Source: Maylandia zebra (Eukaryota > Chordata > Actinopteri > Cichliformes > Cichlidae). From it: a stretch of DNA of 64,000 nucleotides. Made by a program: the position numbers and the translations under genes. Each line of letters starts with the position of its first letter. Within the stretch, counting starts at the first letter, position 1. The notes beneath the pieces were generated by a model, which was not told where the DNA came from, searched no databases, and saw only the letters and a list, made by a program, of their open reading frames with translations. The stretch is from positions 36,716,867-36,780,866 of the forward strand of contig NC_135186.1 in the NCBI RefSeq assembly GCF_041146795.1, in the 5' to 3' direction. Below are positions 55,593 to 64,000 of the stretch, piece after piece.

Positions 55593-55880
55593 GAAACATC
55601 AGGGAGAAGGAACACAAGAAGCTCGAGAAATACCAAGGGCTCAGAGAAGAGCTCGAGAAGATGTGGAGGGTGAAGGTGACGGTGGTCCCCGTGGTAATCG
55701 GAGCACTAGGTGCCGTGACTCCCAAACTAGGCGAGGGGCTCCAGCAGATCCCGGGAACAACATCGGAGATCTCTGTCCAGAAGAGCGCAGTCCTGGGAAC
55801 AGCTAAGATACTACAGGACCCTCAAGCTCCCAGGCCTCTGGTAGAGGACCCGAGCTTGAAGGATAAACCGCCCGCAGGGG
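55593..55880 (+). mobile_element. 3' end of an RLE-type LINE
   Basis: Plus-strand frame with LEKYQGLREELEKMWRVKV and QQIPGTTSEISVQKSAVLGT, matching the C-terminus of the minus-strand element at 62662-64000, plus the first bases of its 3' UTR. A 3-nt loss near KILQDPQAP shifts the end. Confidence 0.8.
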
Positions 55881-56855
55881 CGTGCTGGGTATTTTTTATA
55901 TATAATTCCCCACTGAACAGTGCTGTTCTCATATTCTTCCCCTGCCACTGAGAGTTCAGTGGAGAACAGCTGGTTTATTCTCCTGCCTTCTATCTCTCTG
56001 GTGTACTTCCTCAAGCGGCTGGCCAAGGCTGTGAGTCGTTGCTTGGCAGTTTCCAAGGCCTCAGGTATGGACAGCTTCCTGTACTTCTTAGGCACCTTCC
56101 TCATCACGCCTTTCTGCAACTCTGATAGTTGGCTAACCTCCCTCCGTGCTACCTTGATCTTAGCCTTTAGCCTCCTTCTCCAGGGAGGAGATGCCCCTTG
56201 TGGCTGTTCAACTTGTAGCCAAGCATCTCACTGATCACTGCTGCCGTATTGTAGATCAGCTTGTTAGTGTCGGTAATCGTGGCTGTAGGTATCATCCGTA
56301 GTGCTGCATTAACATCATCTAGCAGACCTTCTGAGGGTACTTCACGTAATCTTGGTAATCGGCTACGGAGGGTCCAGGTTTCAAGCTTGGCCATGATCCT
56401 ATCTTTCAGGTCAGTTCCTCTCGCACTCAACAATCCTTCTCCTATCGCACTTGGGGCTTGGTACCCAATCTCAGGTGGGGGTGATGATATCTCCCCCCTG
56501 ACCTGGCGTCCTGGCTCCCCCTTGCCGTAGCATTTATGTTGTACCTCGTCAATCTCTAGCTGTGAGAGCAGGCCCTTCTTTTGAATGTTGGAACACTGAG
56601 CTACTAGTTGTTTCGCCGTCATTGTGGATGTTGGGTATCGAAGAATCCATAGGTCCCTCATCCAATATTCATGTAGCCCCTTCCACCAGGGTTACTTGCG
56701 TAGTAGCATTCCAACAACGCCCTGTTTTCGTCTCTTGCCCACCGATGCCTTCTTGTTCCAGTAGCCCACTTCTCGTCAGGGTGCCCTGGTTCCTCAACAC
56801 CTGACGCGGACCTTGTTGAGCCTTGTGTGAAGTACAGGAGGAGTTACACACAAGT
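55881..56855 (-). mobile_element. N-terminal region of an RLE-type LINE, inverted
   Basis: Three minus-strand frames (56851-56669, 56661-56167, 56119-55885) with frameshifts between them. They contain AKQLVAQCSNIQKKGLLSQL, KDRIMAKLETWTL, ADV-type DDVNAALRMIPTATITDTNK and a basic RKVPKKYRKLSIPEALETAK region, as in the pre-RT part of the same LINE family. It joins the plus-strand 3' end at about 55885, both pieces pointing towards the junction. Confidence 0.6.
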
Positions 56856-56969
56856 CACAATCAGTACTACTAACTTCTGTTAGTAATTGAGAAATAATGT
56901 TTTGGGAAAAACAAGCTTTGCTGCCTTGCTCACTTTGAGTCACCATCCCTTCTTTGTTTGTGCACTACA

Positions 56970-57285
56970 GTAACACCTGGTACCAGGATGCACTATGCAA
57001 AGACTGTGAGCCAATGGAGGCAGCATGATGTTTTGGGCAATGTTACGCTGAGAAACACTGGCTCATCCAATCCATGTGGATTTTATTTAGACACGTACCA
57101 CCTGCCTATGTGCTGCACAAACACTTCTAATCCATGGAGGTCAAAAATGACAGGACTTCAAGAATCTGTTGCTAACACTTTGGTGCCAGCACACCTTAAG
57201 GGGTCTAGTCAAGTCCAAATCTCAACAGATCAGCTGTTTTATGTCTCGATGTTCATCTGCCAGTGGTCATAATGTGAAACCTGAT
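56970..57285 (+). mobile_element. Tc1-like transposon relic
   Basis: Contains the family's GGCAGCATGATGTTTTGGGC, CCATGTGGATTTTATTT and GACACGTACCACCTGCC stretches and, after an internal deletion, ACTTTGGTGCCAGCACACC and GGGGTCTAGT from the transposase end. Degenerate, no open frame. Confidence 0.6.
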
Positions 57286-58005
57286 TGGTGATTAAAAATT
57301 ATGCAGTTTCTTTAAAATAACACTGTCATGTTTGATTGATACTTTTCAAGTATGTACCTCTTTATCTGTCACAGGATGTTGCTGACACTGACAGAGTAAC
57401 AGTCAAATTAGAGTAAAATTTGCTAACAGTTCTGTGAATGAGATAGCAGCTAGGCAGCTCCAGACCTACTGGTTTGCATTCATGTTGTGTGAGTCCTGAT
57501 CAGCTACACAGTTTCATTCTGTCAGTAGCACAAAGAGACACCTGTCTCACTGCCATGTGTAACGTGAGGATAGAAAGCAAGGCAACAGTTGCTTCAAATT
57601 TCTTTTAAACTTTAGAAACGAGAAATTGTGTTATAAATAGAAAACATGCAGCATGCTCTGTCTCCCAATCAGGAACAGGATATGTATGTATACAGTTGGG
57701 TCTCTAAGTAACTGACATATACATCTTGGCCACACCGCTGCTGATTGTGTCTGTTTGTCCCCATTTTTTATTTGAAGAAGTGAGGTGGAGGTGGGAAAGG
57801 TTGTTTTGTCACTGATGGCAATTTGCTGCATGTTATACTGGTCTATATTATTTACAACAGTAGTCCCTTGTTTTGACTTGACTCCTGCCTGATGATTTAT
57901 ACCTTCTATGAAAAAAAAGTTTGCATAAATACTTTGCATTAAGGTGTGAACAGTTAAAATCCATTTCATCAACAGTCACAAACTGAAGGTGAGAACCGAT
58001 GCACA
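57286..58005. other. Upstream region of lectin D, no gene seen
   Basis: AT-rich, no supported coding sequence. The last 40 bp before the start codon (ACAGTCACAAACTGAAGG) resemble the 5' UTR of lectins A-C. Confidence 0.4.
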
Positions 58006-58444
58006 ATGATGGACAAAGTTCTTCTGTACATTATAGCTACATCAGGTAAGTTTTCTCTAGAAATTATTAAATTAACCTTTAATAATTTGATCTATGTGCT
58101 GTCTTTATGATGTGTATACAGCAGTGAGACTTCAAACATCATTACTGTAAAGAGAAGTGTTTTTGTTTCTTTCCTCAGTGCAGAAGAAATAATGCATTGT
58201 TGCTGTGTTGTATATTTACAAAGTTTTATCTCAAATATAATTCATTTCTACATCTGTCACTGCAGGGCTGTGTGCCATCACCTTGAATGCTCAACGTCAG
58301 TACCATATCATTGCTTCTAAAAAGAACTGGACTGAAGCACAGCGTTACTGTAGAGAGAAATACACAGACCTGGCTATTATTAGCAGCACAGAGGATGTGA
58401 AGACCCTGAATGACAGAGCAGTCGCAAACAATCATCTCAACTTT
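58006..58444 (+). CDS. C-type lectin paralogue D, first two exons
   Basis: Exon 1 (58006-58045) encodes MMDKVLLYIIATSG with a second Met in frame, and exon 2 (58266-58444) encodes GLCAITLNAQRQYHIIASKK, NWTEAQRYCREKYTDLAIIS and on. Lengths (40 + 179) and phases (1, then 0) give the same 73-codon boundary as copies A-C, so it is the start of a homologous lectin with a signal peptide and half of CTLD1. The exon 1 donor is GT, unlike the GC of A-C. The remaining exons are not in the window: intron 2 is filled by about 5.5 kb of nested elements, and exons may continue beyond 64000 or be lost. Confidence 0.75.
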
Positions 58445-59248
58445 GTAAGTTCTGTTAGAGTTTTTATACACACACACACACACACGTACGTGTATGTGTG
58501 CGTGCGCTGTCAAAATTAACGCGTAAAAGTAAATTAATCCCACATCATGGTCAACGCGATTAAAATTATTAACGCATCTGGAGTGCAGAATTACTCAAAA
58601 TCCCTGAAATATTTCTGTCAACGCATTTCGTTTGTCCAAGTAGAGTTACCTTCGCACATGCGCAAATGGGCAGCTGATCTTGTAGTGACAGGCAGCTGAA
58701 CCAATCAACTCAATTTGGAAGATGATAAACACACATCGGTCCTCTCGATGGGAAATTTGAGTATTAAAAAAATAACAAGACGGAACAGTCGACCGATATA
58801 AAGTATTATGCACCTTGTGGAAGAAGGAGTTTCCTTTTCACTGAAGCACTTCCAGCTTTAAATATCACATTGATGAGAAGCATACGATAGTCGGGGATGC
58901 TGCTAGCACTTTGGCTAACGCGTCACCCAGCTTGAGACAAACCACTCACGGAACATCGGGGACTCAGTAAGTCTGCCTCGGACATATTGACTGACACAAT
59001 GCCAAGTGGATTGCAACAAACTGCAGACCTGTTAATACCATTGAGAACACGCGCTTTATATAGCTTTGGTTCCTTGTTTCAAGGACTTGAAGTGCCTCCC
59101 CAAGAGTGACAGAGAGATTGGATAAATGTTTACAGAGTTTTTTGTTAACATGAATGTTCAAGATGTTCAATAAACATGTTAAGTTCGTATATTTTTCCCT
59201 TTTATCTAGAGTCTGTTTGCTCATGCAAAATGAAATGCGATTAATATA

Positions 59249-59289
59249 GAATAAAAGTGAATAATATTTAATATTATTCACTTTTATTC
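59249..59289. repeat. Perfect 20-bp inverted repeat at Rex3 5' junction
   Basis: GAATAAAAGTGAATAATATT at 59249-59268, one base, then its exact inverse complement at 59270-59289, directly before the first Rex3 base. Confidence 0.9.
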
Positions 59290-59728
59290 CTCCTTGAATC
59301 GCTACCTTATCGTGGTGGAGGGGTTTGTGTGTCCCAGGGATCCAGGGGCTATGTTGTCTGGGGGCTTTTGCCCCCTGGTAGGGTCTCCCATTGCAAATTG
59401 GTCCTGGGTGAGGGACCAGACAAAGAGCGATTCAGAAAACCCTTATGAAAAGAACATCGAGGGAACAGTTTACCCTGCCCGGGATAGGGTTACCGGGGCC
59501 CCGCCCTGGAGCCAGGCCCAGGGAGGGTGCCCGAGGGTGAGCGTCTGGTGGCCGGGCCTTAGTCCATGGGGCCCGGCTGGGCACAGCCCGAAGAGGAGAT
59601 ATGGGCCCATCCTCCCGCAGGCCCACCACCCGCAGGAGGCACCATAGGGGTCGGGTGCATTGTGTACCGGGTGGCGGCCAGGAGCGGAGGCCCTGGCGGA
59701 CTGACCCCTGGCTGCCAAGACTGGCAAT

Positions 59729-60540
59729 AGGGACATGGAATGTCACCTCTCTGGTGGGGAAGGAGCCTGAGTTAGTGCGTGAGGTTGAGGGTTACCGGCT
59801 AGATATAGTCGGGCTCTCCTCTACGCATGGCTTGGGCTCTGGAACCAGTCTTCTGGAGAGGGGCTGGACTCTGTCTCAGTCTGGAGTTGCACCTGGTGAG
59901 AGGCGGCGGGCTGGGGTGGGTATTCTAATATCCCCTCGGCTTGCTGCCGGTACGTTGGGGTTTTTCCCGGTGGACGAGAGGGTTTGTTCCTGCACCTTAG
60001 GTCGGGGAACGGTATCTGACTGTCATCTCCGCTTATGCGCCGAGTGGCAGTTCGGAGTACCCAGCCTTCTTAGAGTCCCTGGGGAGGGGGGGGGGGGGGG
60101 GGTGCTGGAAGGTGCTCCACCTGGAGACTCTGTTGTCCTGCTGGGAGACTTCAATGCTCACGTGGGTAACGACAGCGAGACCTGGAGGGGCGTGATTGGG
60201 AGGAACGGCCTCCCTGATCTGAACCTGAGCAGTGCTTTGTTATTGGACTTCTGTGCTAATCACAGTTTGGCCATAACGAACACCTTGTTCGAACATTGGA
60301 GTGTCCATAAGTGCACGTGGCACCAGGACGCTCTAGGCCGTAGGTCAATGATCGATTTTGTAATCGTATTACCAGACCTGCGACCATATGTTCTGGACAC
60401 TCGGGTAAAGAGAGGGGCGGACCTGTCAACTGATCACCACCTGGTGGTGAGTTGGATCAGGTGGCGGGGGAGGACGCTGGACAGACCCGGTGTACCTGAA
60501 CCCGTAGTGAGGGTGTGCTGGGAACATCTAGCAGAGGCCC
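59729..60540 (+). pseudogene. Rex3 endonuclease
   Basis: Starts [17 protein letters not shown], with [20 protein letters not shown] and the C-terminal [10 protein letters not shown] of the apurinic-type endonuclease. A run of 17 G at 60086-60102 replaces normal sequence and probably shifts frame, and the domain is joined abruptly to RT sequence at about 60540. Confidence 0.8.
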
Positions 60541-60555
60541 CAGTCCAATGGCCCA

Positions 60556-62236
60556 TTGCTACGGGCCATTCGATTCCTATACAACCGTTGCAAGAGCTTG
60601 GTTCGCATTGCCGGCAATAAGTTGGACTCATTCCCGGTGGGTGATGGGCTCCGCCAGGGCTGCCCTTTGTCTCCGGTTCTGTTCATAATTTATATGGACA
60701 GGATTTCTAAGCGCAGCCAAGTGGCGGAGGGCTTTCGCTTTGGTGGCCTCAGAATCTCATCTCTGATTTTTGCAGATGATGTGGTTCTGTTGGCTTCATC
60801 GGGTGAGGGCCTCCAGCTCGCACTGGAGCGGTTCACAGCCGAGTGTGAAGCAGCGGGAATGAGGATCAGCACCTCCAAATCTGAGGCCATGGTTCTCAGC
60901 CGGAAAAGGGTGGAGTGCCCACTCCGGGTCGGGGATGAGTTCCTGCCCCAAGTGGAGGAGTTCAAGTGATAGGTTTGTAGCATAAACCTATTCACTGGAA
61001 CGTTGAAGACAATATAATTACACCGCAAAGCAAGACACAAATAGGCAAGCTTCTTCATGTTACTCGTATACGGGAGAGAACCGGACAAAGCGCCGTCCCT
61101 TCGCTTGACCCCAGTTGCTCTCGTCCGTTCTCCCGTACCACTGTCCTTTTATTGAGGTTACATGAATATGCATAGGTTCATTAACATATGACGTCTACAT
61201 TCACACAAAGAGTACCTTGCCTGTGTATGTGGGTGTGTGTGTGTGTGTGTGTATGTGTGTGTGTGTAGGTGTGTGTGTATGTAGGTGTGTGTGTGTAGGT
61301 GTGTGTGTGTGTGTATGTAGGTGTGTGTGTGTGTGTGTGAGGTCAAGATGTGACCCTGTGAAGCCTCCCCAAGGCTGGCGCCTAGAAGTCTAGCAGATTT
61401 ATCTAAACAAAAGGCTCTTATACTTAAACAGATATACGTGTGTTTGCTATACCATAAATCAGCAAAGGAAGATACGATCTCTCCTCTGTAGGGGAGTGAA
61501 CTCACCCCCCCCCTTCATGCTACACAGAGTTGTTACAGACCTCTTAGGATGAAACATTCTTTCAATCTACAAATGATTATATACTTCTAAGCATATATGA
61601 GTAAATGTTTCTAAGCATAAATGACAATCAACAATACAAAACCTATCATCAAGTATCTCGGGGTCTTGTTCGCGAGTGATGGGAGAAGGGAGCCGGACAT
61701 CGACAGACGGATTGGGGCTGCAGCTGCAGTAATGCGGACGCTGCACCGGTCCGTCATGGTGAAGAGGGAGCTGAGTGTAAAAGCGAAGTTCTCAATTTAC
61801 CGGTCGATCTACGTCCCTATCCTCACCTATGGCCACGAGCTGTGGGTAGTGACCGAAAGAACGAGATCGCGGATACAAGCGGCAGAAATGGGCTTCCTCC
61901 GAAGGGTGGCTGGTCTCTCCCTTAGAGATAGGGTGAGAAGTTCGGCCATCCGGGAGGGGCTCAGAGTAGAGCCGCTGATGCTCCACATTGAAAGGAGCCA
62001 GCTGAGGTGGTTCGGGCATCTGACAAGGATGCCCCCTGGGCGCCTCCTGGGTGAGGTGTTCCAGGCATGTCCCACCGGGAGGAGGCCCCGGGGCAGACCC
62101 AGGACACGCTGGAGAGATTATATCTCTCGGCTGGCCTGGGAACGCCTTGGTGTTCCCCTGTATAAGCTGGAGGAGGTGGCTGGGGAGAGGGAGGTCTGGG
62201 CCTCTTTGCTTAGGCTGCTGCGACCCGGCCTTGGAT
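60556..62236 (+). pseudogene. Rex3 reverse transcriptase, C-terminal half, split by a solo LTR
   Basis: First part (60556-60966): motif B GLRQGCPLSPVLFIIYMD and catalytic FADDVVLLAS, up to PQVEEFK. The frame resumes after the LTR at 61654 with YLGVLFASDGR and RRIGAAAAVMRTLHR, and ends [20 protein letters not shown] and on to 62236. Motif A and the fingers are deleted. Confidence 0.85.
60967..61648 (-). mobile_element. Solo LTR of the ERV2 family, inserted in Rex3
   Basis: Reverse complement of the ERV2 LTR (31758-32387), TGATAGG to CCTATCA as read on the plus strand, with the 5-bp duplication TCAAG at 60962-60966 and 61649-61653. Contains an interrupted TG array (61225-61340). Removing it restores the Rex3 frame EEFKYLG. 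Confidence 0.92.
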
Positions 62237-62251
62237 AAAGCGGATGAAGAT

Positions 62252-62310
62252 GGATGGATGGATGGATGGATGGATGGATGGATGGATGGATGGATGGATG
62301 GATGGATGGA
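62252..62310. repeat. (GGAT)n tail of Rex3
   Basis: About 14 tandem ATGG/GGAT units directly after the Rex3 3' end. Confidence 0.95.
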
Positions 62311-62661
62311 TAATATTTTATAGTTATTAATACAAATTAATCCAAAGTAACCCTGTGATAAATCTGATTAAACATTTTAATTGTTGGGCAGCACTAATAT
62401 ATATATTATATATTAGTGTATACTTACCTATTATTATATAGTTTTTTTTTTTGTATTTCACAGGAGAGAACCTGTGCTAAAAGATTGAAGAAAGCTATTC
62501 AAATTTTCTTTGAATTTAAGCATTTAACATTCTTTGAGTTTAAAGTTGAAAAAATGTAATTGCAACCAGCCTCTTGATCAAGTAATTGCGATTAATCGTG
62601 ATTAATTACAGAAAATTGTGAGAATAATTAGTTAATTTTTTTAATCTATTGACAGCACTAA

Positions 62662-64000
62662 TATGTATCCCTCAAGCTCGGGTCCTCTACCAGAGGCCTG
62701 GGAGCTTGAGGGTCCTGCGCAGTATCTTAGCTGTTCCTAGGACTGCGCTCTTCTGGACAGAGATCTCCGATGTTATTCCCGGGATCTGCTGGAGCCACTC
62801 GCCTAGTTTGGGAGTCACTGCAACGAGTGCTCCGATTACCACGGGGACCACCATCACCTTCACCCTCCACATCTTCTCGAGCTCTTCTCTGAGCCCTTGG
62901 TATTTCTCGAGTTCCTTCTTCCTGATGTTGCTGTCATTGGGAACCGCTACATTGATCACTACGGCCGTCTTCTTCTGTTTGTCTACCACCACTATATCCG
63001 GTTGGTTAGCCACCACCATTTTGTCCGTCTGTATCTGGAAGTCCCACAGGATCTTAGCTTGGTCATTCTCCACCACCCTTGGGGGCATCTCCCACTTGAC
63101 CTCGGGACTTCCAGGTTTTACTCGGCACAGATGTTCCTGTACACTATGCCGGCCATTTGGTTATGGCGTTCCATGTATGCCCTGCCTGCTAGCATCTTGC
63201 ACCCTGCTGTTATGTGCTGGATTGTCTCAGGGGCATCTTTACACAGCCTGCACCTGGGGTCTTGCCTGGTGTGATAGACCCCAGCATCTATGGATCAGAG
63301 CTTGTTCCTGTACTGCTATGATTAGTGCCTCCATGCTGTCTTTCAGTCCAGCTTTGTCCAGCCACTGGTAGGATTTCTGGATATCAGCCACCTCTCCTAT
63401 CTGCCAGTGGTACATACCGTGCAAGGGCCTGTCCTTCCATGATGGTTCCTCGCCTTCCTCCACTTTCTTGGGTTTCTGCTGCCTGAGGTATTCACTGAGC
63501 ACGCTGTCAGTTGGGGCCTTATTCGTGATGTATTCGTGGATGTTCGTTGTCTCTTCCTGGACTGTGGTGCTGACACTCACCACCCCCCGGCCTCCTTCTT
63601 TCCGCTTAGCGTACAGCCTCAGGGTGCTGGACTTGGAGTGAAACCCTCCATGCATGGTCAGGACCTTTCTTGTCTTGATGTCCGTGGCTTCTATCTCCTC
63701 CTTTGGCCAGCTTATTATCCCAGCCGGGTACCTGATCACGGGCAGGGCGTAGGTGTTGATAGCCCGGATCTTGTTCTTACCGTGTAGCTGACTCCTCAGG
63801 ACTTGCCTGACCCTCTGCAGGTACTTGGTGGTTGCAGCTTTCCTAGCGACCTCTTCATGGTTCCCATTCGCCTGCGGGATCCCCAGGTACTTGTAACTGT
63901 CCTCTATGTCTGCAATGTTGCCGTCTGGTAGTTCGATCTCCTCAGTTCTGGCTACCTTCCCTCTCTTTGTTACCATCCGACTACACTTCTCCAGTCCGAA
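62662..64000 (-). mobile_element. RLE-type non-LTR retrotransposon, 3' half (continues off-window)
   Basis: Minus-strand reading from the right edge: a region after RT (63976-63239) with SYKYLGIPQANGNHEE, NTYALPVIRYPAGIISWPK and KSSTLRLYAKRKEGGRGV. Next is a C-x2-C...H...C finger (CRLCKDAPETIQHITAGC) at about 63250-63190. Then (63088-62687) comes the restriction-like endonuclease stretch with QPDIVVVDKQKKTAVVINVA, ending LPGLW and stop. This order is typical of the R4/Rex6/NeSL-like groups; the exact clade is unsure. Frames shift at about 63240 and 63120, so it is a pseudocopy. Confidence 0.82.

Larger units (their letters stand above)
59291..62310 (+). mobile_element. Rex3 (RTE clade) LINE, internally deleted
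   Basis: 5' region beginning CTTGAATCGCTACCTTATCG, endonuclease frame, deletion, reverse transcriptase, and a 3' tail of GGAT repeats (62252-62310) that is diagnostic of Rex3. A solo LTR interrupts it at 60967-61648. About one third of the protein between endonuclease and RT motif B is missing, so it is inactive. Confidence 0.88.
58500..62655 (+). mobile_element. hAT element relic with BED finger, hosting Rex3
   Basis: Left end GCGCTGTCAAAATTAACGCG and right end TTGACAGCACTA (62643-62654) are inverse complements over the GCTGTCAA core, and both subterminal regions contain GCGATTAA-type motifs common in this hAT family. A decayed BED-type zinc finger is at about 58785-58920 (CTLW in place of C-x-x-C, then STSSFKYHIDEKH, with a stop). 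Target duplication not resolved. Confidence 0.6.

Noticed and set aside
59432..59746. Minus-strand frames over the Rex3 5' region
   Set aside because: Antisense to the GC-rich Rex3 leader with no independent support.
62649..63371. Plus-strand frame of 240 codons
   Set aside because: Antisense shadow of the minus-strand LINE coding region.

Overview
This is a eukaryotic window, almost certainly from a teleost fish and probably a percomorph such as a cichlid, though the species is a guess. The evidence is introns with vertebrate splice sites, two-domain C-type lectin genes of fish type, and a dense load of fish-type mobile elements: L2 and Rex3 LINEs, tRNA-headed SINEs, Tc1, hAT, piggyBac-like, Ty3/gypsy and class-I endogenous retroviruses. 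There are no bacterial genes, CRISPR arrays, or rRNA or free-standing tRNA genes.

The backbone is a tandem array of secreted C-type lectin genes on the + strand. From left to right: the last two exons of a copy lying mostly off-window (unit -1, 2895-3682); an intact six-exon copy A (6473-10706, 318 aa); a broken copy B (36320-43052); an intact copy C (46049-49559); and the first two exons of a diverged paralogue D (58006-58444). Units -1 and B share an L2 LINE in intron 4, whereas A and C have the empty site. The pair (-1,A) is therefore duplicated as (B,C), with a period of about 39.37 kb: positions 1-14312 match 39371-54810 almost base for base apart from dated insertions.

Region by region: 1-2854 L2 LINE with a nested L2-like fragment. 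2895-5126 lectin tail, gypsy relic, GC-rich repeat and half a piggyBac-like MITE. 5131-10706 lectin A, with a SINE upstream and a tandem-repeat insertion in intron 5. 10953-21651 a solo LTR and a minus-strand Ty3/gypsy element split by a hAT MITE and by a 7.07-kb endogenous retrovirus (ERV1). 21652-23004 a deleted Tc1 element. 23005-32387 a second LTR element (ERV2), largely non-coding, carrying a two-gene THAP/SWIM DNA transposon. 32502-35315 a Myb/SANT-like gene fragment, a SINE and two MITEs. 35316-43052 lectin pseudogene B with its L2. 43292-49559 lectin C. 49806-55592 solo LTR and the second gypsy copy, here carrying a THAP-bearing element with an 8-bp target duplication. 55593-57285 rearranged LINE pieces and a Tc1 relic. 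58006-64000 lectin D, whose second intron is filled by a hAT relic containing Rex3, which itself contains a solo LTR, followed by a LINE of the restriction-like-endonuclease type running off the edge.

The only host genes likely to work are lectins A and C. Each encodes a signal peptide, a QPD-type and an EPN-type lectin domain and a basic tail with no membrane segment, so a secreted carbohydrate-binding protein is the natural reading. Everything else is transposable-element history. It is unusually legible because the duplicated units provide paired filled and empty sites that order the insertions.
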